Part shown: positions 11,486 through 23,334 of the stretch, piece by piece
Position numbering within the stretch: position 1 is the stretch's first letter
Layout: each line of letters opens with the position of its first letter
From: Paramacrobiotus richtersi
Taxonomy: Eukaryota; Tardigrada; Eutardigrada; Parachela; Macrobiotidae
Length of the DNA stretch: 28,394 nucleotides
Assembly: GCA_034698045.1 (NCBI GenBank)
Contig: JAQGAU010000421.1
Coordinates: 1 to 28,394, forward strand
Direction: 5' to 3'
Program-made: the position numbers and the translations under genes
The notes under the pieces: model-generated
What the model was told of the DNA's origin: nothing
Databases searched by the model: none
The model's input: the letters and a program-made list of their open reading frames with translations, nothing else

Positions 11486-12889
11486 TGCGCTAAATGTGCC
11501 AAACAGCAGAATATTTAAAAATATGAACTGGAATAGATTGCCTTCGACATGTATCGCACACTGTGGTACGCGGCATTTATATGTACTGTCATGGGTTCTA
11601 GAACTAATAAAAAGGGTGCTTCCGAAAACGAGCTTTCTGCTCGAATGTTACGAACTTACGCTACAGATTTATTAATTATGTATGCGGAGTGAAGATTCGT
11701 CTACCGTAGGTACATTCTGATTTAACTCCCGTTCTATGTAGTCGAACCGTCACCTTTTTACGATGAGCTGTTACTGATACCACTAACATGATAAAGTTAT
11801 ACAGGTTGTAGACGAACCATATTTTTACAGCCATGAAAGGTACTTATTTTGAGAACCTACGTGAAGGTGCTACGATTTTCTGAATACCACTTAAGAGCAA
11901 ACTGAACGATATATTATTATTCCTGATATCCAAACCTTAAAACATGATACTCGAGCTCGCGATGGAGGCTGTAATTTACGTTCTCGCTGATATATCTAAC
12001 TCTATCTAGCTCTAGATCTATAATACGCTTGGCCTCCCCGTATTATCAAAATCTAACTAACCAACAAGCAAAACTGAAAAGCGCTATCATATTCGGATTC
12101 CCCATAGTTGAAAACCCCGCCACACAATATTTATTATCATATCAGCCCCTGCAATACCGTGAACAAAAAGAAACCGAATTCGGCCGGTCCTTTTCAAGGT
12201 CACCTTGAAAAGTATACTACACAATCGGTATCGTTGCTGAGAAAACATTAAAAACCATTTCACTAATTGCAACGCTGATTCAATCTGTAAAATGTTTCCA
12301 AACCGGATTACAAATGTTTTCACTGCAAAAGCAATCACCAGGCGGGATACAGAGAATGCCCTGCTCAACGCCGAGCAGTTTATTGGGTTAGCGACAACGG
12401 ATGAGTTACTCCTTTTTACTACTTCTTTACTATTTCTGGTAATTTCCTTATCCAGTTTTGTTTCCTGTCTATACCTGTTTCAGTATTACATTTACGCCCA
12501 ATGTCTAGAAATGCGAACCACTGTAACTAAGAGACGATGATACCCTGTTCACTTAATCTGTTATTAGCTATGGTCCCTCGTGGACTCGCAGTAACTCAAT
12601 GAACAACAACAACATGTACAACAACAACAATCGGTAAAATCCCGGTGTTTCCACAACCTTTGCTATAACGCCAAAGCGAAAAAATTTGCTGAGCTAAATA
12701 ACATTTAATCGCAATTTCCTGCAAACAAAAGAATATATTCCCGACAAAACAATTTCGTGAAAATTGTTTCAGTTCTGTTACTTGAAAATTCTTAGAAGTA
12801 GTCTTTTTAAAGTAAAGAGCTTTTTAGAGTAAAGACCCACTCAAAAGGTGCTCAGAATGGTACACGATGCTTAACGCGATGACATCAAA
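11486..12889. other. 5' flank of transporter B
   Basis: About 1.4 kb of AT-rich DNA upstream of the B start codon, where its promoter should lie. An open frame at 12292-12540 (plus) contains a hydrophobic stretch but has no relatives I recognise and no splice context, so I do not call it. A short AAC microsatellite is at 12602-12630. Confidence 0.5.
12602..12630. repeat. Interrupted AAC microsatellite
   Basis: Two short runs of AAC triplets separated by ATGT. Simple sequence, no coding context. Confidence 0.8.
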
Positions 12890-14060
12890 CTAGCAATTTC
12901 GATATCAAACCGAAAGAGCGAAAGGGACGCTAAAACCGCCCGAAAGATTAAATTCCGTCCGGTTAGGTGAATCCGCCCGAAAAGTTTCCCTCCGAGGTTG
13001 CTTTAGAGACACAGCGTTAGCATTCAAAATTCACACGCCCACGATTCCCGGACCCCAGAAGATAACGAGTATCATTCGCACACTTTTGCCGATTGAAATT
13101 AAATAACCACTGTCCACACGGCTCCTTTAGGACGCGGCCTACAGAAGAGTGAGCTAGCTTCATGGCATTTAGGACAAATTCCGGATCAAGAAGGTCATGA
13201 ACGGTATCCTGTAAAAGTGTCTGGGTGGAACTGATCGTTTGGGGGCACCAGGAAGTGTCCGGACGAAACCGAAATTACCACCTGGGCGCAGGCAGAAATG
13301 TCCGCGGGAAACAGATCGCTTCGGTCGGACGAAACCGCAGTTATCAACTCGGTGCTGGCAAAAGTGCTGGGATGAAACTGATCGTAATCAGGGTCACTAG
13401 GGACTGTCGGTTCGAAACCGACGGTTGAAAACCGTCGATCAAACCGAAAGATCGTTTCAGAGCAGAAATACTGAGGAAGGCTACCAGAACTGAAATTCGG
13501 ACGATGGACATCCTTTTTTCGCTACAAACAAAACTCCAAGTCAATGCCCAAGCACGTCAGCCCCCGATGATCAAGAAACAATTAACGAATAAAAGCAACT
13601 GAAAGTCTCAAAACGGAAAGGACGATTAACCTCCTGTCTGCAGCCGCCGGTCAAAACTTTTGCGACCGCCGATCAAATTGAGCGATCGTCTGTGACAGCC
13701 CAAAGGGCGACAAATCCGAAGGTCTACATATTCCCCGCATGAAAAGCCATTTCAACCGAGATTTCGCTAGAGAAAGGTCATCCGGGCACTTTTGCCGGAG
13801 CTCAGTAGATAATCGGTGTCATCCGGGCACTGATCCCGGACCCTAAAGATGACCAGCTTCATCCGTATACTTTTGCCGAGTGAGTCAAATGACCAGTTCA
13901 TCCAGACGGTTCTGAACAAATGCGGTAAGCAGACAGAATCAGCCGAGAATTTCATCAACCGGGGCAGAAAATCTGTCCGGGGAAAACTGATCATCAGCTG
14001 GTGGCACTCGGCAAGCGTCCGGATGACACCGGTTACCAACTGAATGAATATTAGGCTCCT
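12890..14060. repeat. Degenerate ~40-bp repeat array with units in both orientations
   Basis: The region is richer in G and C than the flanks. Units in one orientation begin TCATCCG and carry CACTTTTGCCGG-like cores: 13778-13818, 13819-13858, 13859-13897, a weaker one from 13898, and diverged copies at about 13031-13125. The reverse complement of the same unit runs on the plus strand at about 13229-13266, 13267-13309, 13310-13332 (short), 13333-13375 and 13376-13415, and again at about 13985-14027. Spacing is 38-43 bp. The segment 13031-13125 aligns end to end with 13818-13912, so a block of units was copied as one piece. Open frames inside it repeat short peptides, but 40 is not a multiple of three and copies differ in length, so it is not a coding repeat. 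Origin unknown: a decayed minisatellite or a remnant of a mobile element. Confidence 0.7.
13406..13454. other. Three consecutive short hairpins, the first shaped like a tRNA T-arm
   Basis: Seen: GTCGG-TTCGAAA-CCGAC (13406-13422), ACGGTT-GAA-AACCGT (13421-13435, sharing its first two bases with the previous stem), and CGATC-(9 nt)-GATCG (436-440 with 450-454 of 13 kb). The first matches the 5-bp stem and 7-nt loop of a tRNA T-arm and the pol III B box (GGTTCGAAACC). No acceptor stem or anticodon arm fits around it, so it is not a tRNA gene. Confidence 0.5.
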
Positions 14061-14645
14061 GGATCGGTTTTGAGCATGATCTGAAGAAATCCTGAGGCGG
14101 CAGCCGAAGATGTTACTTGTAATATTATGATATTACCGGTAATAAGTTCACGAGTGCGTGACGGAAGAGCTTCAACTTTTCAACATTTTAAAAGCTGTGT
14201 TTCTATTCCACACTTCGATAAGTATACTTGACTCTGTATATATGGTATTGCACAAGTATATATTATTACTTCACATGTGTTGAGTGTTTATGCGTCGTTA
14301 TGAAATGGCTATGCAAACGAGTTTTGTATACAACCAGCTACATATGTTACAGCCCAATCATAATTTTAAGCTCAAAAAATACACAGAACATCCAAATTTA
14401 CCAAATAAACTAAGTTGCCGGTATATATAATACATCAGCAGCATTTTTTTATTTTGCAAGATTTGTTTATAATTAAAAAATAATATATTTCGGGGGTTTG
14501 GGGAAGATTTATCCGAATAAAGCCTTTTTCATACAAATTGCACTAATTAGTGCCGCCGAACGTTTCCTCAGCAGTGATTTTGCCGCGACGATGAACACTG
14601 GATGACGTAGGTAATATGCGGACGCAAGTGTGAGCGATGTGATTT
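14061..14645. other. 3' flank of transporter C
   Basis: AT-rich sequence holding the 3' UTR of C. Apart from the poly(A) signal at 14448 I see nothing recognisable. Confidence 0.5.
14448..14453 (-). terminator. Poly(A) signal of transporter C
   Basis: TTTATT on the plus strand reads AATAAA on the minus strand, about 195 bases after the stop of C, the same distance as in A and D. Confidence 0.5.
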
Positions 14646-17600
14646 TCAAAACTTCTCAGTTTCCTCCAAAATGGATTTCCTGCGTCGTGTTAGGCTGAGG
14701 GACATCGTCCTTTTGGGCACCTTCATCAGCGTCAGCAGTGATACACTTTTTCGTTTATAAAACGCAAGCAGTTCCCGTGAACCAAATTCTTCGGCTTCCT
14801 TAACAGTGGACATCAGCTTTATATCTGATGTTTCGGGGAGCACAATCGTGATCCCACATCCCATCATTGCTACCGCTCCAATAATGTAAAACGGCACTCC
14901 ACCATACGTAGTAATGAAAGCCTGAAATAAGTCTTATCAGACAGCATCGTTCCTGCAGCAATACCACAGCGGTAACAAGTCTCCACAAATCCAAAATCAA
15001 CAAATAAATCTCAAATCAAGGTCCTTTCACTAGCTTTCAACCATTCGGCCGCTTGATAAAAAAAACCATTACATATTTTACCTTTATATTATATGCAGAC
15101 AACTTTGAATTTTGTTGGGAAAGTAACAGGCACTACTAGTTACTGACCAGCAGTGCCATTTGAGGCGCTACCATTGCACCGATTTTCATGGCGATTGAGC
15201 ATAATCCAAAGCCGCTGTTTCTGATCGCTGTGGGAAACAGTTCGGTTGTTACCACACTGACAACGGGAAAGCACCCGACAATGGCCATCCGGCCCAACAG
15301 AGCCATTGCTGTTTTAGCAATAGAGTTAGGATCCATTTGCTGTCCAGCTGGGATAGACCCAGTTATAATGGCAAACGCTCCCGCTCCAAAAAAGTAAACC
15401 ACCAGTGTTGCTCGACTTGTGATTCTACAAAATTAATGGTTACTGTTACACAACAATATGATATGATAATAAACAAATATGACACAACAACACAAAAAAA
15501 GACAAAAGAACAATATGATTTCATGAAGCCTTTCCTTGTACTGTAGATACATGCCAATATATGTATCGTCGCGTATAGGCCTAGGATCACTTCGACACTA
15601 GGATTCCATAATGTGCGTATGCAAATGTCAAGCCATAAGTTGTGTATAAAAAAATTGTGTCCAATATAACTACTATGTTATGACTTTAATAGACAGTTAA
15701 CCGTAATTCGGTTGCTATAATAATAATTATTATATAATATCAGTTTCTCAGAAATTAGTTATATTGTAGATCCGGCTTAGAATTATATATATAGATCTCG
15801 TATTTCTTTGTCCGTGAACATACGTATTACTAAGAATCAGGTGAAACTGATTAACTATGGTAGCAAGCGTATGTGTTATAGAAAATAATACAGATGTCGG
15901 TTTACTTCCGGGACGATAAGACAGCCAGAATTCGTGGGATCAATTCCAGGCAGCCTCCAATGGCCAAATTTACGTAAATATCCCCCGCCAATTTTGCCAT
16001 AAGAAATGAAAAGGCAAAATAGATAAAAAACGTTGCAAACCTAACCATGCAAAAAGTAAACTCGGTCATCAATATGAGTGCTCCGCTTAGAGTCCAGAAA
16101 TTTTCCTTACCAGATGTAGCAGCAAAGCGCTGTAAATATCCGCATATATCGCGTGCGAAAGCAATCGATAAAGGGAGAAGATTTTGAGCTTTTGGCGTCT
16201 GTTTTCACTTCTTTGGCCATTGCTGCGATATCTCTCAAGTCATTTTTTGATATAGTAATATTGTTAAACTGCGTAATCCGGTTACACACATCTTGAGCTT
16301 CGGATCCCCGATTGTGCAGCAGTAACCATTTCAAGGACTCTGGAGCAAACCTGTTATAACATTATTGGTTTTGTATACTCACAGTGTGACCTTTAGTCCT
16401 GTGCGATCGCAAATACACAAGCAATATGTACTTAAATTATTGTTTGACCAAAGAACAGATATCTCGTTTTTGAAAACGTTCAGACTTTATTTATATTTTA
16501 GTTTTTTTAACATTAATGTTACTATGTATATATAACACCCATGAACAACCTAGCTATCAAGTGAAGAATTTAGCCGGTACTGCATACATATACGAACATA
16601 TACGAACATATACATTTATGCGCCTATTTACCAGTAAAAACCAATTGCGGTAAAATTCGAAACCGCTAAAACAATCTGCACGAAATGCCAGTTTTTCAGA
16701 AAATATCCAACGAGTGCTAAGAACAAGACTCCCCCGGCAAAGAAAAACTGAGAAATCGCACTCCACGTTCCGCGCCGATGAGGCTGAGCCCATTCCATCA
16801 TCAAAACAAACGCGGCGCTATGCATACCCTGGAATTATACATCTGAAGGAAGACAACATATTGCTAATTTCTAGCCGACCAGTTCCAGATAAATAGACTT
16901 ACCACCACATTAAAGCTATCTGGTTTTTTCGTACCTGCCGGGCGAGGCCCACGCAAAATCGAAGAACGGAAAAGGAAATCACGTCTCTTGAAAATATCAG
17001 GCAAGTACTGAACACTGAATAAGCTACGTTGGAAAAAATTAGGGTTTTTCGGCGACCGAACATGTCCGCTGTCCATCCGAAAAGCGGCGAACCAAACATC
17101 TGACCTACGTTGAAAAATGTTTCGCAGGCACGATTGACTTTAATTAACATCTAAGAATTACCAGTATGTACTGTATTGTATTGCTGTTCCGATATCGATA
17201 ACAGACAAACCCGAGCGGGATCAGTATCAATAAGAACTCTTATAAAGTGTTATGAAGCGTGAGGTCAAGAATGAGACTATGAATTGACTGTGCCTTCACC
17301 GGCTCTTTTATTCTAAAGGGAACAATACTTTCTTATTAGTTTCGAAGTTGTCATACTTATACAACAATGACGGTATTCAGGATCATGTAAATCTGAACTA
17401 CTGAATTTCGAAACGATTTTGTTTGAAGTGGGTTTGCTGCGAGTTTATTGTTAATACTTCGCGTACACTCATATTATCATATACATACACCGTTCGTGTT
17501 ATTTGCCATATGTTCATTATCTTTACCTAGAAAAAATACTGTTGTCGCCAGGTCTGCCAACCAGATTTTATCGCATAACAAATCCATCTGAAATATATCG

Positions 17601-18224
17601 TATCGGTATATAAATTTTTTTACAGCAAATTACAGCAGTGCATAATATATATATAGCAAACACATTGCACTAAATACGTGATAAAAATAAGCAGCAAAAT
17701 TAACTCTTACGCCAAACGGAAATGTATGTGTGTATAGAGTTCGCATTTGATAAATATATTTTTGGAGTAGACATGCATTTCAGCGAATAGCAACAAACAT
17801 ATAAATGTTAATAAAATGCAAAAGCGTGAATTAAAAATTTACGTATTAATACTTCTCCGATTATCGACCACTGAGTGCCGTGGTAAACATAAGACAAATT
17901 TGACGTAGCTAAGCCGGTATTCTGAAGCATTCTGCAGGCAGTAGTGATATTCAAAAATACCGTCCCATCTAGATCTGAACTGGAATTATTTACGGACGAA
18001 TTCATAAAATTCTGCAGTTCTGCATCCAGAATCTGAATTCCCATTGGCCGAATATTGTAGAATATGGGCATAAGATCGTTCATCGCGATCGGCACAAACT
18101 GCAGCATAAGCAACATAAACTGGATTATCTGAAAAGAACCGGGATCACCCAGGATATTCAAGATGGAGTCTGCATCCTTTAGTTTCGATGACGTATTAAC
18201 TACAGCGAACTGGTTGCGCGCCAT
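14646..18224 (-). CDS. SLC22-like MFS transporter C
   Basis: Predicted 12-helix transporter, 575 aa, eight exons: 17853-18224, 17527-17587, 16935-17104, 16632-16828, 16111-16350, 15906-16040, 15148-15424, 14646-14921. The start ATG sits in a good context (ACAATGG). Seen: DSILNILGDPG near the N-terminus, a first extracellular loop rich in N-glycosylation sites (several NSS-type, NIT, NLS) with one Cys, DLLCDKIWL before helix 2, DMFGRRKT, APESLKWLLL, TELFPTAIRNSGFG, LPETSD, and a basic tail ending EKF. The anion-type positions read IPR and MKIGA, so Lys replaces the usual Arg in helix 11. Exon 7 matches that of D at 75 of 92 residues (hand count), so C and D are the most recent duplicates. The exon 7 donor is GTCAGT. 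Introns 15425-15905 and 17105-17526 exceed 300 bp and hold only AT-rich simple sequence. Confidence 0.9.
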
Positions 18225-19556
18225 TGTGTGTATCCAGGTACGGCACCGCCAAAGGTTAACAAAACCTTGCAGTTGCTAAAAATCTGCAAATAATTGTTGA
18301 CATTACATTGCAAAAATTCTCAAAGCCTAAATCAAAACAGATGAGATGGTATAAGTGCATCCGGTTACAAAAGTGATGCACATGTCAATCAGGTTATAAT
18401 TATATATGCATTTTTTCAGTTGTAAAACGGCTTTATTCTTGTTAGCGATACAGTGTACGCCATGGCCACTAAAGTTGAAAAACAAGGATATACGAATATA
18501 TATTAAGAGTCATATTAAGTAAATCGCACCTTTTGACACAGAAACGCGCCTCAGGCCAAAAGCTTCTTTTGGTCAATAGCCTTTTTCATTTTGATGTAGT
18601 TTCGCACGTGAGGTGTTAACAAATATGCGTATAACTCTTTCCATGCAGTTGGTTAACCGAAAATCTGTTTAGATGCCACATTTACAATCTGGCTGCACAT
18701 TTTATGATTAATTATAGCTGTTCAGCGAATGTGTGTGCTTGCGGTTAATATATGTGTTTTTGTTCATAAACTAAAATTTGACAATGGAAATAATAACGAC
18801 CGATAATTAGTAGATAAGATAATGCGGCACCCTTTTTCATCAGATTCGATTATTTACGCTATTTTAAAGACATATTCTAACTGCGAATTTGTCAAAAGTG
18901 TTTCAGTCAAAACGGAACGAACGAAACATAAGTGCTGACTTCGGTAACCTTTGAGGTGAAAAAACGCACGCTCAAGAAAACTTGCAGAATTTTCGCGTTT
19001 GAATGGTACTGTTTGAATGCATGACGTCATCAGCCAACATAATTTATCTGGAAAAAATTGTGGAAACAATCTTTTTGAAATTCGATATTATGTCAGCTTC
19101 TTATATATGGCTTGAAAATTATTAATTTCTGAAATATGTACAAGTGAATCGAAGACTAATCCGGTTCCTGGTTCAGCAACCCGGGTGTTTCCTTCGAATT
19201 GGTTCTAAAATCATTTTCCGTCCACTAGTGCGTGTTTATTTCGGGTATCTTTTTCGAAAAGTATGTTTTACGATGGCTTATAATAATTATAAGCCTTAGG
19301 GCTTCCTCATATATTTCCTGCACAAAGTTAGTTGTAATTTGTATGAGGTCACTCTCTGATCATGACACAGTACACCCATTATGCAGTCCATTGTTTATTT
19401 CCATTTAAAACACTTTACTGGATATTTTCAAACAAGCTTTGAACACATCTACGACTGTAATATTATGCCAGTCATCTTAACAGTTTGTCCCAGTTAGTTT
19501 ACGATGTTACAGTTGAGCAGACAAAATCAAATTAACATTGCCGCGTACACCATTTT

Positions 19557-19613
19557 GATTTGAACTAATACGATATCGATAATACAACATCGATTTGAAT
19601 TAAGACAATATCG
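19557..19613. repeat. Imperfect 22-bp direct repeat
   Basis: Two 22-bp segments, 19557-19578 and 19592-19613, match at 19 of 22 positions (both start GATTTGAA and end ATATCG), offset 35 bp. Function unknown. Confidence 0.6.
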
Positions 19614-19899
19614 CATGAAACCCTTGAAATATCTGACGGAACCCTTGCGCATAATGTTACGTGGTTTCGTTCACAAATTTTATCGTTTAATGAAAGCTGA
19701 CTTATAATTATGCGTTGTCGACCGCGCAGGTTCAGATTCTTTTTTATTCGTGCAGGCTGAGGCGAAGCATCCAAGGTTAGTTATAGTCTTTATATATAAT
19801 GCTAACAACTGGTAACCAGATAGCTAACACATTCCTATTCTCGATGAACGAAACTGAAAATATCGCGTTTGTTTATATTAACACACGAAAGTATCAATG

Positions 19900-19905
19900 T
19901 TTATT
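19900..19905 (-). terminator. Poly(A) signal of transporter D
   Basis: TTTATT on the plus strand, AATAAA on the minus strand, about 180 bases after the TGA of D. Confidence 0.5.
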
Positions 19906-20083
19906 ACATGCACCAGGAAAGAAAAGTGCGCATACATAATAATGGGATTTTAATGTACACGCAAGTAGTTAATTATAACCAATAGCCCTGATCCAGAAAT
20001 AATGCCGAAGAGAATGACAGCCGCCAGGCATGTTTGCATAATACGTACCTATGTACACCTCGCCATATTGCCCTATATCACCC

Positions 20084-23000
20084 TCAAAACTTTTCGATTT
20101 TCTCGAAAATTGATTTAGCTCGTTCCCTCAAAGATAACTTCTTTTTCGGTGGTTTCATGACCGTCAAGAACGCGACGCTTTTTCGTTTGTAGAACGCTAG
20201 TAATTCGCGCGTCCCAAATTCTTCGGCTTCCGCAATAGTGGACATCAACTTCATGTCTGTTGTCTCGGGAAGAACTATTGTTATCACCGATCCCATGACG
20301 GCCACTCCACCAATGATGTAAAAGGGCATCCCGGTATGCGACGTAGTGATGGCCTGTGTAGTTAATACATTATTAGAATTATTCAGCAGTGTAAGTGATT
20401 ACAATATTGTTCCGAAAAAGTCATATATGCATAGATCTGATAAAAATCACCAGATGCGTAAGATTTGATCGCGATTCATACGGGCACGTATGTTATTAAA
20501 ATTTATATATATACAAAGCATAGTAAACAAATAGCCGGTAATTGAATAGAGCGAAATGAATCAGAGCGAAATGAAAAATCAGATCGAGAAGGCAGACTGA
20601 ACTGGTAATTATAAGTCATACATAGAAAATTCGTGCAAGTTTTTTGCCAGGTCATACATACCAACAATGCTAGCTGTGGCGCAACCATTGCTCCAGCCTT
20701 CATGGCAATGGAGCATAAACCGAAACCGCTGTTCCTGATTGCCGTTGGAAACAGCTCCGAAGAAACCACACTGACGATCGGAAAACATCCAACAATAGCC
20801 ATACGGCCCAACAATGCCATGACTGTTTTTGCGATGGAATTCGAATCCAGCTGCGAGCCGGATGGTATAGCTCCCGTGATCAAGGCAAAAAGTCCCGCCC
20901 AGAAAAAATACGTTACTAGCATTGCTCGGTTGGTTATCCTTGAAATAACAAATCGATAACGACATTTATCGGAAGCAAAGCAAATATAAATCATTGTTTG
21001 TATCGTTATTATATGAGATATTGAACTTGATTTACAGTTAGAACAGTGGTTTGATTTTTCTTAATTATATAATAAAAATATTTATAATAAATATTTACAC
21101 GTGTTTGAGTGTGCGTATATGTTCCTGATGCCTAACGCCATTTAAAGGTTTTATTATACAGTATCCTTTATCAGATACTTGAAACATATTTTTTTAAGAC
21201 ATCTTTACTTTTGAGCAGACAAAACCGCTAGTCCCCGTGGAATCAATTCCAAACAACCGCTGATAGCCAGATTTGTATAAACATCGCCAACCATATTTGT
21301 CATAAGGAAGGAAAAGGCAAAGTATGTGAAGAATGTTGCGAACCTTAAATTAAAACTGTTCTTTACCACAACTTCAAGATTAATTCACTTTAAAATTGAT
21401 CAAGCATTCGTAATGTTTTTTGCATGGTCTTTTACCATATATAACAGCAGAGAGCTGTAAATATCCGTACATAGGGAGTTCTGAGGCAGTCAAAAAAGGA
21501 ATGCGATTGTGCACCCTTATTTCCCGCTTCCCTTGCCATTATTTCGATATCATTGAGATCGTTTCTGGATATGGGAATATTGTTGAATTGTGCTATGCGC
21601 TTGCATATGTCTTGAGCCTCAGATCCACGATTGTGTAATATCAGCCATTTAAGTGATTCAGGTGCAAACCTAATTGTAAGTGCATTATAAACAAGAACTA
21701 TGTACAATCTGTGCTTGGAAGAACGTACAATTAGACAAGATGTTAGGGAATATGTACATTTATGGTTTATATACGTGACAGCTGGTTAATTAAATATTTA
21801 TACACAAGAGCTTAAGATTTACTGAACTCTCCTTACCAGTAAAATCCCATTGCGGTAAAATTAGAAACTGCCAATACAATTTGCATATAGTGCCAGTTCT
21901 GAAAAAGATATCCGAACAACGCCAAGAGGAGAACGCCTCCTGAAAAGGGAAACTGGGCTATGGCAGCCCAAGTTCCGCGCCGGTGCGACTGGATCCATTC
22001 CATCATTAGAACAAAGAACGCACTATGCATTCCCTAGATTAAAAACCAACTTAAACCAGGTACTAATTAATGGCAATAAATTAAAATAAATAGGATGGTT
22101 TATCTTATTTTCTAAGCACTGTTAACAACCCAGTTCAAGCACTGCAATAGTAATCCACAAGTGGCAAGGGTTACGAAACTGATATTATACATATACATAT
22201 GTATGTACATGCAGTTTTGAAATTGGTCAAACGTTTTATATGTGAAGTGGCTTACAGATTTGCAGCATTTTATATTACGTCACTAATTTTAACATTAAAG
22301 TCATACCTGTCTTGCCAGACCAATGCAGAATCGGAGAATCGAAAACGAGATGATGTCTTTGGAAAAGATCAAACCCGTACTGAGCAAGGAATAAGCAATA
22401 TTGGAGAAAATAAGCGTTTTTCGACGCCCGAATTTGTCAGATGTCCATCCAAAGAGCGGCGAACCAATAATCTGCCCTGTTATAGCATGAAACGAAAAAA
22501 TTTGGTATTTCATGCTGCATGCGCCATAGTTTGAGTGTGCTCCAGTACAAGTCATACAATTAAACAAAGGCGACCGAAATGTTAATTTAAAATGCTTCCG
22601 GAATGCTACATACACATTATTGTGCATATGTAACTGCTTGCAGCAATATTAGTCAGATAAATGTATGAGCAACAGAACGCTATTAATTTTAGTGCAGAAC
22701 TAGCGGTTTAAAACTTTTTATTGTAGATACAGTACGCTAGGTATGCCATTAAAGGCATTTTTGTTAGTGTTCGTGTTACCTAAAAAGTATACGGTTGTTG
22801 CCATATTTGCCAGCCATGCTTTGTCGCATAGCAAATTCATCTGGAAAAAAACCGCAAAAGTTAGTAACCTTGCCGGAACGCTGTGTCTGATCTGGTCTTT
22901 GAGCTGGCGTTTTCCAAACATCCTGAGATAAAAAATCTAATCAACTAAGACCTGTGCCAGCTACATACTTCTCCAACAATAGACCATTGTCTGTTCCGGT

Positions 23001-23334
23001 AAACATAGGTAAAATTCGATTCTGGTAATCCGTTCCCTGCGAGGTCACACGCTGCCGAGAGATTTACGAAAATGGAGTCTGTAAAGTTTACATCATTGGA
23101 TGGTATGCTTGTCATATTCGGATGTCCATGATCAGAACTGCCGATCCGAATTCCTGTAGGCCGAATATTGTAAAATATTGGCATAAGGTCATTCATTGCG
23201 ATGGGTACAAACTGCAGCATAAGTAACGTAAACTGGATGATTTGAAAGGCACCGGGATCCCCTAGAACGTTCAGGATGTCGTCTGGATCTTTCAGTTTCG
23301 ATTGCACATTCATCAAGGACTGTCGACGAACCAT
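20084..23334 (-). CDS. SLC22-like MFS transporter D (rightmost paralogue)
   Basis: Predicted 12-helix transporter, 569 aa, with the cleanest gene model of the array. Eight exons: 22969-23334, 22780-22840, 22307-22476, 21837-22033, 21436-21669, 21209-21343, 20662-20938, 20084-20353. The ATG context is ACAATGG. Seen: DPDDILNVLGDPG, then helix 1; an extracellular loop with four N-glycosylation sites (NMT, NFT, NLS, NFT) and one Cys; LLCDKAWLANMATTVYFLG (helix 2); GWTSDKFGRRKT, the MFS loop 2-3 signature; APESLKWLIL after helix 6; GRMAIVGCFP and SELFPTAIRNSGFG around helices 10-11; LPETTDMKLMST; and a basic tail ending EKF. Anion-type positions read IPR and MKAGA. Exons 2, 3, 4, 6 and 7 have exactly the same lengths as in C. 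Family known for exchange of organic ions; the substrate of this one is unknown. Confidence 0.91.

Larger units (their letters stand above)
18225..20083. other. Spacer between transporters C and D
   Basis: About 1.9 kb, AT-rich, with the promoter of C at its left end and the 3' UTR of D at its right end. No open frame shows family features. It contains a poly(A) signal for D and one imperfect direct repeat. Confidence 0.5.

Noticed and set aside
12292..12540. Plus-strand open frame with a hydrophobic stretch, and the overlapping minus-strand frame at 12087-12368
   Set aside because: No recognised family, no splice signals or conserved motifs, and AT-rich spacer DNA easily yields Leu/Ser/Phe-rich frames of this size.
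13225..13428. Open frame with repeated peptides (RNRNYHLGAG and RNRSYQLGAG)
   Set aside because: The peptide repeat is a by-product of the ~40-bp DNA repeat, whose unit is not a multiple of three and whose copies change length.
13355..13430. Possible tRNA gene around the T-arm-like hairpin
   Set aside because: No acceptor stem, D-arm or anticodon arm can be folded at the right spacing.
18854..19069. 71-aa minus-strand open frame in the C-D spacer
   Set aside because: No similarity to the transporters or to any family I recognise; length is within chance expectation.
1177..23334. Transporters forming one polycistronic unit
   Set aside because: Each has its own start, stop and spacer of 1.7-3.2 kb, and A, C and D have their own poly(A) signals.
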